Shown here: piece by piece, positions 24,122-37,281 of the stretch
How positions within the stretch are numbered: position 1 is the first letter of the stretch
Layout of the letters: the number at the start of each line of letters is the position of its first letter
NCBI RefSeq assembly: GCF_041260155.1
Contig: NC_091932.1
Coordinates: 3,100,001-3,164,000, forward strand
Length of the DNA: 64,000 nt
DNA from: Ptychodera flava
Lineage: Eukaryota; Hemichordata; Enteropneusta; Ptychoderidae
Reading direction: 5' to 3'
Program-made: the position numbers and the translations under genes
The notes under the pieces: generated by a model
What the model saw: the letters and a program-made list of their open reading frames with translations, nothing else
Databases searched by the model: none
What the model was told of the DNA's origin: nothing

Positions 24122-24247
24122 CACAAAGACATAAGACTCAAAAGAAAGGATGTCCATCTCAGCATTCTGGATTACACAAACACACTGACCAATGATATTG
24201 GATGACATGCACAAACACGGATGAGAAGATTGCAATCAATCATACCA
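24122..24247 (+). repeat. Direct repeat copy 2 (partner 22703-22828)
   Basis: This copy has the same block order as the first and ends in GATTGCAATCAATCAT. The sequences flanking the two copies differ, so this is a dispersed repeat or duplicated segment rather than a tandem array. Confidence 0.8.
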
Positions 24248-25782
24248 CTGAACTACCTCACTCAGTACTATTTCTCTGCTCAAGTTTCAGTTTAAGTATT
24301 CATTTCATAGGCGTTCAACCAGTCCCTCCTCTTTATTTTCCAGTTATAGCAAGATGCAACAAGTTAATGTGACAAATCTAAAGATTTGCAATTTTGTCAT
24401 ATGAACACGGGAAATGTGGGAAGATTGTACGTAAGGCAATTGTACATTAGCGAAATTTCTGACAGCTAAAGATTGCACGATTTCAACTAGTTTGTGTAAT
24501 TTGCTGAAACGAACATCGACATCTCTCTAATCAACTGCAACTCGGATGAAATACCAGTAAGTGTTCCGCCTGAGTGTTTTAGAGTACCGGGCCCAATATT
24601 CTATAATTTTTGCCGATATCTTATCAACCAGCCACACAAACTATCCAATCTATTATTAAAGTGTACCTCCATTGAACTTGAATTTTGACATTGGCCATTG
24701 AATTCTTTATTCTTAAAATAAGTATCTTTTGAACTAAACAATGCACATTGCATTGCATTGACTATAGGGTACAATCGATGTTCGCACTTGCAAAGCTTGC
24801 CTTATGCTTCAGCAATTGACAGGATGGCAATGCTACTGCCAAGGTAAAAATGTGAATGAGATATCAGCTGAAGCGAAATAGACATTGAGCAAAGCATAGT
24901 CCCTCTAGTGGTACTGACAATGCTGTCCAATGCAGATCACCAGTAAAATTGATTTGTATGGCTACTTATTAAATTTCATGGCAGTTTGTCAGAACTGTTT
25001 CACCTTTTATAATTTATATATCTGCCAAGTGGCAATTTCACTAGCATTAACAGATGCAAGATGAACAAGCACCCAATGGAAACTAAACTCAAGCGGCATC
25101 GTGACTGGGCAACAAGTAGTAGTAGTACTGTTTATATAGGTATAACTGACCAGTTCCGAACAATGCTGGAGATCTACTGAGTAACATCGCCAGGCTGCAT
25201 AACATGAAAAGAAAATCTGCTGTTGAAACACAGTTTTCGTGTAGCTTTGACGACTACGTCCGGTTGGTAGGCACGCGATAGATTTTGAGTAAAGGGAATT
25301 TACGTAACCTCATTATTTAAAGCACAACATTGCCCATTGTCTGACATTTTAAAACCTGACCCTCCCCCCAACCACTGTGGTATTCTCCCCAGGAATAACT
25401 GAACCAGTATCAGCTAATTTACATAACAATTGGTTCAATTTTTATGTTAGGGACAAATTACAGAGGGGAGGGCTGGTGTTTTTGGAGGGACAGTCGCAAT
25501 TTATCACACAAGAATTTATGAAGAGATATGGTATTTCATACATTTGAGGGAGGGTCACCATATTTTGTGCAACTATGAGAAGTCAAGATGTGGCTGATTT
25601 TGTGCTTTATCCAAAACTATCAAATTATAATACACGGAGTCTATCAGGCAAATTATTGACAATTTTCCCCCACAAAACATTCTATATCTGTATATTATAT
25701 ATGTTTGATAATATATTTAAATGTACTTTGCTTGAACTGGGAAGTAAACTGTGCATTTGTGTACAAGAAATTGATTTCTGAA

Positions 25783-26600
25783 TTTCATTTAAAAAGTTCA
25801 CTATCCATGGTGTCTATGATGAAACTATGAATAGTTTTTCCCAAATCAAAAATAGGTAAATCTGTGCATTTATGTGTGCTGGATTATTTACATTATTGTT
25901 CATGATTGGACTAGAGTGGTTACAAGTCCAGGGTTGTGCAAGAAATTTGATTTTGGAATTTCACTGAAATGTTGATTCACTATGCATGGGGGTCTATGAT
26001 GAAAATAGGAATAAATTTTCTTGTACAAAATTAGATAAATCTGTGCATTTATGTATGCTGGATTATTTACATTATTGTTCATGATTGGACTAGAGTGGTT
26101 ACAAGTCCAGGGTTGTGCAAGAAATTTGATTTTGGAATTTCACCGAAATGTTGATTCACTATGCATGGGGGTCTATGATGAAAATAGGAATAATTTTTTT
26201 CAAGTACAAAATTAGATAAATCTGTGCATTTATGTATGCTTGATTATTTACATTATTGTTCTTGATTAGACTAGAGTGGTTACAAGTCCATGGTTGTGCA
26301 AGAAATTTGATTTTGGAATTTCACCAAAATGTCGATTCACTATGCATGGGGGTCTATAGGAATAATTTTTATTCCAGTAGAAAATTAGATAAATCTGTGC
26401 ATTTATGTATGCTGGATTATTTACATTATTGTTCTTGATTAGACTAGAGTGGTGACAAGTCCAGGGTTGTGCAAGAAATTTGATTTTCGATTTTCACTGA
26501 AAGTTGATTTACTGTACATGGTGGTCTACGGGAGAACTATGCACAATTTTTTCAGATATAAAACTGACAATATCTTTGCATTTATGTACATTTGATAATT
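25783..26600. repeat. ~179-bp tandem array, about five units
   Basis: The marker TCTGTGCATTTATGT starts at 25861, 26040, 26221 and 26394, with a diverged copy at about 26573. Units share GACTAGAGTGGTTACAAGTC, GTTGTGCAAGAAATTTGATT and CACTATGCATGGGGGTCTAT. The middle units are most alike and the outer ones are diverged, as expected from unequal exchange. The array directly abuts the truncated side of the LINE at 26610. Confidence 0.9.
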
Positions 26601-26829
26601 GATATACTCTTTTCCACCTGTTGCATATGTTTTTGTTGCTTGTCTTTTTAGTCATTCAAACCAGGCACAATACGATTTCCACTGTTTTTAACGCCTGGTA
26701 TCACCTGCACTCCGGCTAAGTACAGGCAATCAATGATGTCATAGAATTGAGAAATGCTATTAACATGTTCTTTACATTTGCAATATATATCTTTTTACAA
26801 CAAAGTACATTACTAGGAATATTAATATT

Positions 26830-27651
26830 TCACAGAAGCCTATCAGAGATATCATAGAAAGTGATACGCTGTTGATCAGTGATCTTAGCCCATTTCATCG
26901 TTTGTTCAACTTTACCGGAGTCAGACTTAGGGGTAGATTCTGATGGTAAAATACCAACATCACAATTTATGCTGAGAGCTCGAGGTAAATGGTCTGAAGA
27001 GATCGTATCGTACATGACTGAGATAGAATCTATACATTCATGAGCACCATAAGTAGAAATACAATGGTATATCCAAGACGTAGTGCCGTGCACATCACTG
27101 ACATAAGTAAAAGAATTTTCAGGCAAAACAGCGCAGTCAGAAATACAATAATGGTAATCTTTGCAAAAGCTTTGCAGTGAAGTACCAAACAAAAACGTTT
27201 TATCAGCATTCCAGTCACCAATAACCATACAGATATGACAGTTACTAGATTGAACAATACAATGATCTTTTGCCAAATAATCTAAAAAATCATCGTAGTT
27301 TTCCCTACTGCAGGCATATAAACACATATAATAAGCATTTTACACTTGCCATTGTCAAATTCTACACCAGCAATTCTGCTGTTATCAAATGACTTAACTT
27401 TGATGGCATTACCAAGAGATAGCTACACCACCAAAGGGTCTCCCAATTAAGAGTTGCTTACTAGTATCAACTGGAGACTCACTGTAATAGTCAAAATCTT
27501 TATGTGCAGATGATAAAAAAGCAATGTTATCTTTCGTAAGCCAATGTTCCTGTAGTAAACAGATGTCGTGTGTTTCACAGAGAGCTTGGACATCATTTAT
27601 CGAGTTCCTAACGGTTCGACAGTTGTATGACGCGATACGTAGCTTTTTCAT
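26830..27651 (-). pseudogene. LINE AP-endonuclease domain
   Basis: The segments MKKLRIASYNCRTVRNS, DICLLQEHWLT, GGVAISW, VIGDWNAD, TTSWIYHCIST and SSDHLPRALS occur in family order. They hold the conserved Asn (SYN), Glu (QEHW), Asp/Asn (GDWNAD) and Asp-His (SDH) of apurinic-type endonucleases. The reading frame breaks after SW near 27408 (TAA), continues as NAIKVKSFDNSRIAG in another frame and shifts again near 27320. The protein would nick the target to prime reverse transcription if it were intact. Confidence 0.85.
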
Positions 27652-28940
27652 CTAATACGAGGTTGATAAAATTTCCTAATCAGCACCCCTTCCGGCCAGA
27701 GATTTGGATTCAATAGAGAGTCAAAATTCACCGAATTAACAGTGACGCGGAAGAAAGCATATGACCTGTATTTTGTTTGAAGTCTTTCACATTCCAGGAC
27801 ACTTGTATTCATAACTTCCAGGATATATTTTTTCAGTTGATCTCCGTTCGTATCTGGACCGAGCCTACTGACGAAATCCGACTTTCTCTGTGTTACAACC
27901 GGCATTAGCCCACCATGCTTTTTCTTGCCGAGTACATACGTACTTTCGACTGCTTGTTGACTGAGTGGACACTTGTCTTCCGTGAGATGGGTTGCCATTT
28001 AGCACCAACGACACAGCGGAGCTCCTAGAAGACTTCGCTGCTCGCTCGGTTGGTATTCCATTTACAAGCGCATCTGCATAGCTTGAAGGCCTTCGCTTAC
28101 GGTGGCGATAAGTAACCGTTGTAAAAATCATCAGCGTTGTCGCCCCTAACAGCTGTATTTACATCGATATTCTTCTTTTTGTTGTTTATGAATACAGGAT
28201 CGCTGACATGAATTGCACCATCATTATCACCATACTCATCTTGGTTTGTCATCGTAGGATCAACAGGTGGCTGTTCGCGGACACGAAACTACTTCTCCAG
28301 AGCACTGTTTTGAAGTCGAATCACATACAGCTGCTTCAATATGGCGAATGTCATCGGTTGTTTCTAAATAAAGTTTAGACATATTATTTACAGTAAGACA
28401 GTAAGGAAGAAATATCAATATGATAATATTCAACAGAGGGTAAGCTCGATAAGTCTTCGGCCACACAGCACGGTATATGGTCAGGTTCAATTTCCAGTAA
28501 AAGTGTCAGTATATCTCGTAAATTAGACGATGATTTATTCTGACCTTGTCTTCTTTTAAAGCGACGCGAACTAAACCCGCCACACAGATCAAAAATCAAC
28601 GACTTGGCCAACTCAATGTCATGGTCATCGTAGGTCTCAACGCATAACTTTATGATAACATCGAAAGGCAGAATATCCATCTTGTTTATCATGAAACAAA
28701 AAAGTTCATTCATGATTACATTAGTAGTGGGATGAGCCCTCTCTAGGGAAGTGTTTTGCGAGGTAGAACTTCTTAAATGGTGACAGCTTGAAGTACCAGG
28801 TGAATCACCGAAGAACAGAGGATCAGATACACTGTTGAGACCGCCATTGTTTCCGCCATTGAACGTTGACTGTGACGCATCATGCCTCTGACCATCATGA
28901 AACCGCTTTCTGTTGCACTGAGAACAGAGATCCACGTCAC
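27648..28940 (-). pseudogene. LINE ORF1-like protein, decayed
   Basis: The N-terminal part starts with a Cys pair (LCSQCNRKRFHDGQ) and a block LFCFMINKMDILPFDVIIKL seen in ORF1 proteins of invertebrate LINEs. The C-terminal part, SDFVSRLGPDTNGDQLKKYI with TKYRSYAFFRVTVN and LLNPNLWPEGVLIRKFY, is the RRM-like nucleic-acid-binding segment typical of these ORF1s. The frame changes near 28390, 28260 and 28000. In the family the protein coats the element RNA; this copy cannot encode it. Confidence 0.75.
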
Positions 28941-30011
28941 CTTGGCATAAACTAACACCCTGGGTAGTTCAATAATCTGCACACTGCATAGTTGCGATTA
29001 AACCAAGGCTACGATACGAAAAATAGAGAATTTAGCAGAGCAGGCTGAGCAACACGCAACCCCAAGCATGCATCATGTTATGCTCAAACGAGTCTGATTT
29101 TTTAGGTTGAAACGGATAAAATGTCTGATATTTCAGATTGAAATGGCTAAAACTTTTACCAGCAATGCTTTCATGTTAGTTTCACCGATACACAATCGTA
29201 GTGATGTGTGGAATTTTACAGTATATTTTTCTTACATATTCACAGGTGAACTTGGTATCGACTTTTCAATCGAATTACTTTGGACACACTGTCAGACAGG
29301 TCTACGGTAACGTATGGAGTAATCCGCAACTACTAGTATATTCTACATACCTATAGGTTGACATGGCAACGACAAAAGAACAAATTCAATGCTCTGTACG
29401 CGGGTGTGCTTCGTTCGACAAGAGTCCATCCACTCTGTGCGTTCTGCGCTTCCTTGGAAATTGATTGTACTCGGTATTACACAATTGAAGGAACTTATCT
29501 CTTTGATACCCTGATTGAAAGAAACAGTCATTTTTCCAAAAACTATGGCCAGCGCTGAAGAACAGTTAATTTAGTGTTTGGAATCTAATGATCCATATTT
29601 AAACATCCATGCACTTTCACCGTTATACCCGGTAAAACGCTATCATTTTTTTATTCTTTTATGAAAGTATACTGTGTTTGTACAAGTGAGTGCTGTATAG
29701 GCAAGCCACTTCCTCTTCAAAAATGTTCGAATGTAATGTACGTACAGTAAAATGTCTGTCTTACTACTAACTAGTTGGCGCCGTTCTCGCACTATAGGTC
29801 GAAGAGTGACATCATTTTTTTGGCTCAACGTTCTCTACGATTTCAGGAATATGACATTATACAAATTTTGTGATAAAAATCCCGAAATTTGACTAAAAAT
29901 GTTATTTTCAAACTCTCTTTTGAGTCTCGCGAGACAGACAAAAGTTTAAAAATTCCATCAGTCGTCGATGTACCCCTTTTCGAGGTACCTGTGGTGAATG
30001 GTTGATTACAG

Positions 30012-30911
30012 CAGGGCTCGAAATTAACTTTTTTCCCTGGTAGTCCCTTTGGGCTACCATTTTCTGAAGTTAGTAGCCCAGTGACAAGGTCTGGTAGCCC
30101 ATGCATGAATGAAGAGTGTTTTGTAAAGGATATTATTATTTATATCTAAACAATGAAAGATTTATTTTGCATGATTCTATCCAGGAAGTGAATTTTCTAG
30201 TCATTTTGACATAAATACCTGCAGATCATAGCCTTAGGGTAACATGTATAGCATGTGAAGTGGACGACGGTGACGCCTCAAAGTTAGACGACCTATTCAC
30301 ATATACGCAGAGCTTATATGCAAATTTTGATGTTCGCCATGACAACGACTTTTCACTCAGCACGTGTAAACATAACGTGGCTTAAAATAGATTGGCTATG
30401 AATTTCAGATGACAACTTGGTACAGTCATGTTCCTAATACTTTCGTGGCAATTTTCTCTGTATTTCTCCACCATAGTACACTATCATAGGATGATCTCGT
30501 ACACTTCGGAAAGCGTAATCTGTGGATGGCCCGACAGCTTTTTCTTTGCAGTTTGAATAAGTTTGTGTTTAATTGTGATTGATAAAGTGCAATTAAATAA
30601 CTATAAAAATAAATTTTCATTGGACATCATTTCCCGAGCCAGTCATCCAAGTACAACAGTTAACATAATGACACTTTATTGAAAGTGTGTCGCAACAAAA
30701 TCGACTGCTCTTTCGCCTTTTTATTTTCATAACTGGGTTGACTGTATGAGTGTCGGTCGTCTCACAGCGACCAACATCATGTCGCTCACTAAGTAATTTC
30801 ATGTCCCAGCCTTTGGTAGTCCGTGTGGGCTACCATTTTTATGGGTTTTGGTAGCCCCAGAGAAAAGTTGGTAGTCTGTGGACGCGGGACTACCGCTAAT
30901 TTCAAGCCCTG
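30012..30911. mobile_element. hAT-like non-autonomous DNA transposon
   Basis: The terminal repeats CAGGGCTCGAAATTA (30012-30026) and TAATTTCAAGCCCTG (30897-30911) are inverted with one mismatch and resemble the CAGGG..GAAATTA ends of hAT elements. Flanks share TACAG (30007-30011 and 30912-30916), shorter than the 8 bp expected of hAT. Subterminal palindromes GGTAGTCCCTTTGGGCTACC and GGTAGTCCGTGTGGGCTACC, with further GGTAGCCC motifs, lie near both ends and look like transposase binding sites. No transposase frame is present in the 900 bp. Confidence 0.7.
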
Positions 30912-31338
30912 TACAGGGATTTTTGGAAAACAAAATTGAAGTTCACGTTTTTAACCCCTCGTTAGTATGTCATTAAGTCTTTCATATTTTTATGTTCTTC
31001 GATTGTTTGCAGAATTTGCTCTTTTCCCTAATTTTTACTCGATCCGCAGAGTGGGTCAGTGACGCTCTTCCATTTACTGCCTGATACCATTTTCGACTTG
31101 GAACTCCGTCGATACGCGACCTCCGTCACTGGGTCCCAGTCAACTCTCATCTTTTCCAACCCGCCCAGAACAAACTCGCCCGATACCAACTCGCCTGATA
31201 GTTGCCTGTAATTCCCCGTCACTTACCCTATGCACTTTTGTGATTTTATGATGCCAAAGGAAACCAAATAAATTGTTTAAATTTTGCACATTTGGATTGA
31301 TTAAACCCCTACAATTATCAAAACTTTGTATGTTTACC

Positions 31339-31762
31339 ATTATTTCGCAATTTAAATAAAGAATTACGACTTAAACAAATAAAACTCGACATGCTACGAG
31401 TGTATGGGTGTGTAGTCCCCTGGCGTAGTCCAACCTTAGGAGTCATCGAACTCTCAGCTCAGTGGAGTTCGCGCGGAAATGTATATGTATATATTCGCAG
31501 ACGGACGAGCGGGAAGTTTTCGTATTATGCGCGTAAAACTTGGCAATCACATTATTTCGCAATTTAAATAAAGAATTACGACTTAATCAAATAAAACTCG
31601 ACATGCTACGAGTGTATGGGTGTGTAGTCCCCTGGCGTAGTCCAACCTTGGGAGTCATCGAACTCTCAGCTCAGTGGAGTTCGCGCGGAAATGTATATGT
31701 ATATATTCGCAGACGGACGAGCGTGAAGTTTTCGTATTATGCGCGTAAAACTTGGCAATCAC
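31339..31762. repeat. 212-bp tandem duplication, two copies
   Basis: Copies start at 31339 and 31551 with ATTATTTCGCAATTTAAATA and differ at only about three positions, so the event is recent. The unit contains TCAGCTCAGTGG followed by GTTCGCG, a weak resemblance to Pol III boxes that is not enough for a call. Confidence 0.9.
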
Positions 31763-34700
31763 AAGTTTACTGACCCGGTTACATGCTGAGGTCAGGTGTT
31801 CAGCAGGGCCGTGGAAAGCGAAGGGCCGCGGGGCCGGCTGGGCCGGCGGGGCCCGGGGCGGTCATACATAAGCATAGTTCTGCCGTCGTACTGTACAATG
31901 AGCCGTATAGTTTACGTACTTCCCTCTGCTATAAAGTCGGCTTTCATACTACTACTGGTGTTGTAAAATTGTGAGACAAAATGTATCATTACTCAATGTC
32001 GATTATTCCGTAATCTTTACATTTTTCACAAAGGTATTTTCTAACCCTTGCTCAAGTTGCTGGCTGGTCATGTAAAGTACTAGACTCGTGTGCCGTCGGA
32101 TGTACGCGTTTATATGCATGTGAAGAGAACTGATATCGATCCTTCAAGGCCCGATAACGTTTGAGCAGTGGACATCTTTCGTAATCGATGAAATTAGTGC
32201 TGAGAATGGTCGGCCGATATCGTTTTTATAGCTTTGATACGATCCATCAAACTTACTTACTGATTTAGTTCACACAGTACTTATCATACAACATTGCATT
32301 GTACCATGGCCATGTTTGACCCCAAGTGAGGTAGTCTGCATATACCATACTTGACCACCTATATAGTTGTTAGAGGTGCTCGCAGCGCGGCACTGCCTGG
32401 CTGGAGAGTTTATCGAAGGCTGCGAGTGTGAGGCCCAGGCCGATAATTTGCATCCGTTGTTTCCGAAACGCTTTGAAACGATGACATGGATGATGGTATG
32501 TTTTCTATTAAAAAATGTTCCGAGACAGTTGAGATACTACATTTTACTGAAACTTTAATCTCCATTAGAAACACGAATCTAATTTTAACAACAAGAACAG
32601 TTATGAGTGGTAGGCTATCAAGCTCGATAAAATCCATTCATCTGTTTATTGTTTATTATCCATTCATCGGTTTATTAATTTATGTATATCAGGACTTCTC
32701 AGAAAAACATAATATACAGTTTCACTTTTTGATGCATAAGCTTATGCACGAAATATGGTGAGTTTTATGTAGAATTTAAAGGAAAACATAACAATAAAAA
32801 GAGTGAAAGTTTCAGGGTGGGTTTGGAAAATCGGTAGGTCGGATTACCTATTGAGTATACACGTACATTTTGCTACCATCAGTATTTATGACAGGACATG
32901 CAAACAACAATATAGAAAGTCATTGTCTTAAACTCAGATTTTAATGAATTTATCATTTTTAAACTGATCAAGTGTTTGGCCTACAAATGTATAAATATAA
33001 CTCACAAAGAATGATGATGAAGCAAATATTGAATGAGGGAAAGTTCTGACACATTTCCACGAAGTTGTCCAGGATAGACCAGTGAACTGTGGTTTCGAAG
33101 TTATCCAGGATAGACCAGTGAACTGTCGTTTGTTGACAGTTATAATTTTCAACACGTCTGTGTCATTTCAGGTCATAAAGTCAACACTTGACTCGTTCCT
33201 TTAGCAATGACTCACATCATCCTCTGCATAATTCATTCTTCAACACACGTCATTTTTCTTTCGCTGTGTCACCTCCACTCTCTCAAAACAAATGATGACA
33301 CCTTCAAGAAGCAGAAAAGGGTGTAGCAAATAGTGTTGTTTGCTATAATAAAATTTCAAATTTTAAATTCGTGAATGAATACAACTGAATGCAGGCAAAA
33401 ATCAGTAGATAATTTTTTTTATTCAATGCTATATCATTGGTACCAGAAATACCGATGTATCCAGAAATACCAAAATTACAAATATAGTGTGAAATAAGTT
33501 TTGCATCTCCTTGGATTTTGGGGGGTGCCTAGAAATAGAGATCGAATAAACGTTATTTAATGCTAGGTATGCTTTTCATAACACTGATGCAGAATGAATG
33601 AATGAAAGTAAGATGACATTTTGGTATGATTTCATGTAGCTGTGAATATCATGTTGCTGTAACGGGCCACAGTTTGAAATGAATAACCTAGGTGAAAATC
33701 AGCAAGACTTGCATCTATAAATGACCCTATTTCAAACGTTGCCCCTTAGCTACTAGTACAACATCATGCATTGACCTTGAGATTCAAGATTCTCACTCAT
33801 CTAAATCTAAACCTTCTAGCCACGAGTTAACTGAGCCCCATAAATGGCAGAGACATATTAGACACAAGATGCCGGGGAACAAGAATTTGATTTATTTGCT
33901 CATTAATTCCGGATACAGTTTTGGAGTATCCAAGGTCATTGATTTTGCGATGCCATGAACATGCAAGGCAGCACATGCAGAGGATGAACATCGACCGATC
34001 TGGGGGTCAAAGGTTACAGTGTTGGCTCTCCGATCGTTTGTTGAGACTTTATGAATCTTTCTCTCTAGCTCCTGCCGCACGCCGTACTTCGCTGTAAAGT
34101 TCAACTTGTTGTGCTTATGGTACTTTTACTTTGTTATTTTTTTGGCGACGTTTTAGAATTTCGTCACCACTTTAATAGCCATTTCTCAGCGCAGCCACAG
34201 AGTCATGTTGAAGGCGATCATCTGTAAGTGTCGCGGCCATCGAAAATCTCGATGAAAGAATGCCGTGAGAGTTGTGACTTGAACTAGACCTTTTCGACTT
34301 TTACTCTGGAAAACGGATAATCAACACTGAAACGTTGTATTGTACAGTACTTGAAGTTTGTTCTATAGCCCAAAATACACATGCAGAGCATGTACAGGGC
34401 CGTGACTATAACTCGGGTGATACGGCACTGCATATGACGGCTTTTGCTACTGCGTTCAAAACGTTAAATTTGTGACGTGTTAGCACTTATTTTGTAATTT
34501 TTACGTGGCAAAATAATGTGTTCTTCATTTAAGCGGAAAAAGAACAGTTTATTTCGCTAAAATGTGGTGAATTTTGGCGAAAAGCGCCCCGTGTTACAAT
34601 AGCCAGTTTTTGTTTATTGACAGGCGCCTGTCAATAGACTTTCCGTTTTTATTTTCGGACCGTGGAAGGGATTGAAAGATCAATTTGATATCCCCAACTC

Positions 34701-35965
34701 TTACTGTATATAAAAAACAAAATAACTGTAAAAAGCATGAAGAGCTTAATAATCATGTCATGGACTCAACACCAATTCTGTGAAACATTTTACCCTATTT
34801 GCTTTCAATGTGTAACTTTGTAGTCAGCTTGCTGTATATTACAGGCGAGACAACCACTTGCGAAGTGTCAATGTGGGTCAAAGATTGTGCCTACAAAAAC
34901 AGGGATACGTGAACATTTATCTTAAGTTCATTAGATGAGATGAAAAAGGGATCCATGTCAAAATTGCAGAATCTGATGTGAATACTTCAATAGGGGAGTC
35001 TCTGGGGGATGCTTGAACATGTCAACTTCTCAATCATTTTTGTAGCGTGCATATCTCTTACTCAAACACTGCTAAACATAATCGGGAACTATTTCATTCA
35101 GCAGGGTTCTGCGATGCATCTTGTTATTAGTAAAAAATGTTTACTTTCGACTGAAAAAAGAACTCTGATTTGATTGGTTCAGAACGAGTACAACTTTACC
35201 CCAATCAGATTCTCGAAAAACGATCATGTGACCAATACAAAATGGCGAAACCCTGAAGAGAACTACCCGTAGTGAGAGACCGACCTAGTTTATTGGATTT
35301 GCCGTTCCTGCAGTGTCTGGCCGTTTGTAAACGATCACCTAAGAGCTGCAAGTGTAAGTAAGATCGTTTGGATTTGGCAAGGACAAAGGCCGTGCCATGT
35401 GCGTGTTGTATGATTCAAGCAAATGTGTTGGCAACATGGACTTGTATACACCACAGTTCCTCTGTCCGAGTGACTGTGCAGCTGTTTGTACACCATGTAC
35501 GTGTAGATATGGCGATGTTTCTTCTGCATTCTCTCCGTCTAGTTGTTCAACGTAAAACTCCTTCTCTTATTTTGAGGCGATTATCGGTCAACGAGAAAAG
35601 CAAAAAAACCGCAAAAGTGGGAACGTCGTCATTTCTACAAGTGACTTTAAATTCAGAGTTTACAGGACGTGTCGAAGGTTGTCCCAGGCAACGCTGCCAG
35701 TACTCGCCAGCTGTGTGATTAGCCTTGCGTACGATGCTGCGTGTTCCTGGCGTTATACAGCCTCCCATCACAGCGCGGGCCCCCGCTGACTGCCATAGAC
35801 CATGCCATACCTCCATGCACAGACAAATCCGGCGACCGGGGTCCCAGTTTGGACTACGCACGAAAACTGCTTTTCTAACTACTTTCGGCCGAAATAAACT
35901 CGAATAACTCAACCGCTCACAGGGTGCAAAAATTTGCTCTCAACGTCCTGAACCGTAAGTTTGCC
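31763..35965. other. No gene recognised
   Basis: The stretch holds a GC-rich patch at 31800-31865 (GGGCCGCGGGGCCGGC and neighbours) and a 36-bp duplication at 33061-33132 built on TCCAGGATAGACCAGTGAAC. Overlapping open frames on both strands near 35370-35910 carry no recognised motif. Confidence 0.4.
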
Positions 35966-35969
35966 AACG

Positions 35970-36235
35970 GTACCACAGGGGCTCATAAGTGGCTAGTAGT
36001 ACAGCGTTTTTCTTTCTTTTTCAATGTTAAAATTAACCAGCTGAAGAGCACAACACTTGTGTAGCTGTCTTTTGTGTAGCTTGTATTGACATGTATAGTG
36101 CGCCCTCAATGGGGAATGTGATCATATTTAAATACAACCTTTAGTTCCGTGACCTCTTGCCAATTCCTCTGGCCATGCCTACTGGCCATGCGTACAGACG
36201 TCGCTGTGTTTACTGTACTAGTATTTCCCAAGGGA
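35970..36235 (+). repeat. Left arm of a widely spaced inverted repeat pair
   Basis: The blocks GCTGAAGAGCACAACACTTG, GTAGCTGTCTTTTGTGTAGC, CATGTATAGTGCG, CCTTTAGTTCCGTGACCTCT and ATTTCCCAAGGGA..CAG occur in the same order in the reverse complement of 40490-40730. Identity is high in the blocks, with small indels between them. Confidence 0.8.
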
Positions 36236-36873
36236 GGCAGATCCGGTCATATCCGCAGTATCAGTGTTATGGTGAATCTCCGAAAACATGAAATCTTGGT
36301 AATTTTTTTTGACGGACACGGCCATTGTTTTGGCACACCGATCTGACATTGTCATTAAAGTCTAAAAATGAACCTTCGTGAATGTAGAATGTGAAGAAAA
36401 TTGGACGCTGTCAGCACCATGTCCGAAGCGACCCATGTGCGCCGTGAAGTACATGTGTGGGCAACTTGATTATACTTTATAATGAGGACGTAATCTGGTG
36501 AGTGACGGCTCATTCAAGAGTGGTGGGGCGTGCCTTATGCAAGAAATAAACAGGAAATTAACATATTTACAAACACGATGTGTTGCACATGGCCCGTACG
36601 CGACACAGCCGGCAGATCACCTCAGTGGTACAGCAACAGGTATTAAAGTTTGTAATGTATGCCTATTTTGTTCCCATTTTATCGCTGGGAGGTTAAAAAG
36701 CCAGTCGAGATTGCGTTATCGCCTAACACCATACCGATTGGGGACAGAGCAGAGTAGATCGAAACGCAAACGGGGTGTTATTATAGGAAAGGCAGTGACT
36801 TATTTTAAAGCTGAATAAAATGCTGTCTCTGGTTGTGTAAGTCTGTCGATCGAAATATATATTTTGTTCCCAG

Positions 36874-37281
36874 ATGATTAATCATGGGGGATGGCAGTCT
36901 CGATCTCCCCTTTATGGATTGATATTTATTGAAATTAGACACAATGCAATACACACCAAGTTGTATGATAAAAGGGATGATTTTAATTTTGAAATCATTA
37001 ACTTTCCCTACTTGACCAGTAATATTCCGTCGAGTCCAGCTTATGGTGTGTACATTTCACAACTACTGAGATACTGTAGAGCTTGTGATTCATATGGAGA
37101 TTTTCAAGAGAGACACAGCTTATTAGTCTTAAAGCTGGTGAGACAAGGATTTTCACAAAGTAGGTTGGTTAGATCTTTTAAGAAGTTCTATGGTAGATAT
37201 GGAGATCTTATATCTAAATATGGCAAATCTGTCACTCAGATGATGAAAGACAGTATTCCCGACTTTGACTCAGAACAGTAA
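36874..37281 (+). pseudogene. C-terminal end of a reverse-transcriptase ORF
   Basis: A 135-residue open frame contains HTKLYDKRDDFNFEI, NFPYLTSNIPSSPAYGVYIS, QLLRYCRAC, KLVRQGFSQSRL and SFKKFYGRYGDLISKYGKS. I recognise this as the conserved region that follows the reverse-transcriptase core in a retroelement family common in cnidarians, molluscs and lancelets (patterns DKRDDF.F and YGVYISQL.RY.R.C). The catalytic core with its YADD-type motif is not present upstream in any frame, so only the 3' end of the element remains. The following bases to about 37420, including GGTACGCTTACCCATTCCGG, look like its 3' untranslated region. The ATG at 36874 is only the first Met in the frame. Confidence 0.65.

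Larger units (their letters stand above)
21991..25770. other. No gene recognised; contains a direct repeat pair
   Basis: AT-rich sequence. The only supported structure is the 125-bp repeat at about 22703-22828 and 24122-24247. Short open frames show no recognisable motif. Confidence 0.4.
26610..28950 (-). mobile_element. Non-LTR retrotransposon (LINE), 5' part, decayed
   Basis: Reading downwards, the element holds an ORF1-type region (28935 to 27648), an AP-endonuclease domain (27651 to 26860) and the start of the linker to the reverse transcriptase, ending near VPGLND at about 26660. The reverse transcriptase itself is absent. LINE copies usually lose their 5' ends, so loss of the 3' part suggests a later deletion or the expansion of the adjacent tandem array. 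Several frameshifts show the copy is dead. The clade was not assigned. Confidence 0.8.

Noticed and set aside
31430..31480. tRNA-like A-box in the 212-bp duplication
   Set aside because: No B-box at suitable spacing and no acceptor pairing.
31800..31870. GC-rich patch starting CAGGGCCGTGG
   Set aside because: It resembles a transposon terminus, but no matching second end was located, and it is too short to call a CpG island.
35368..35912. Overlapping open frames of about 120 residues on both strands
   Set aside because: No motif on either strand; mirrored open frames usually reflect composition rather than genes.
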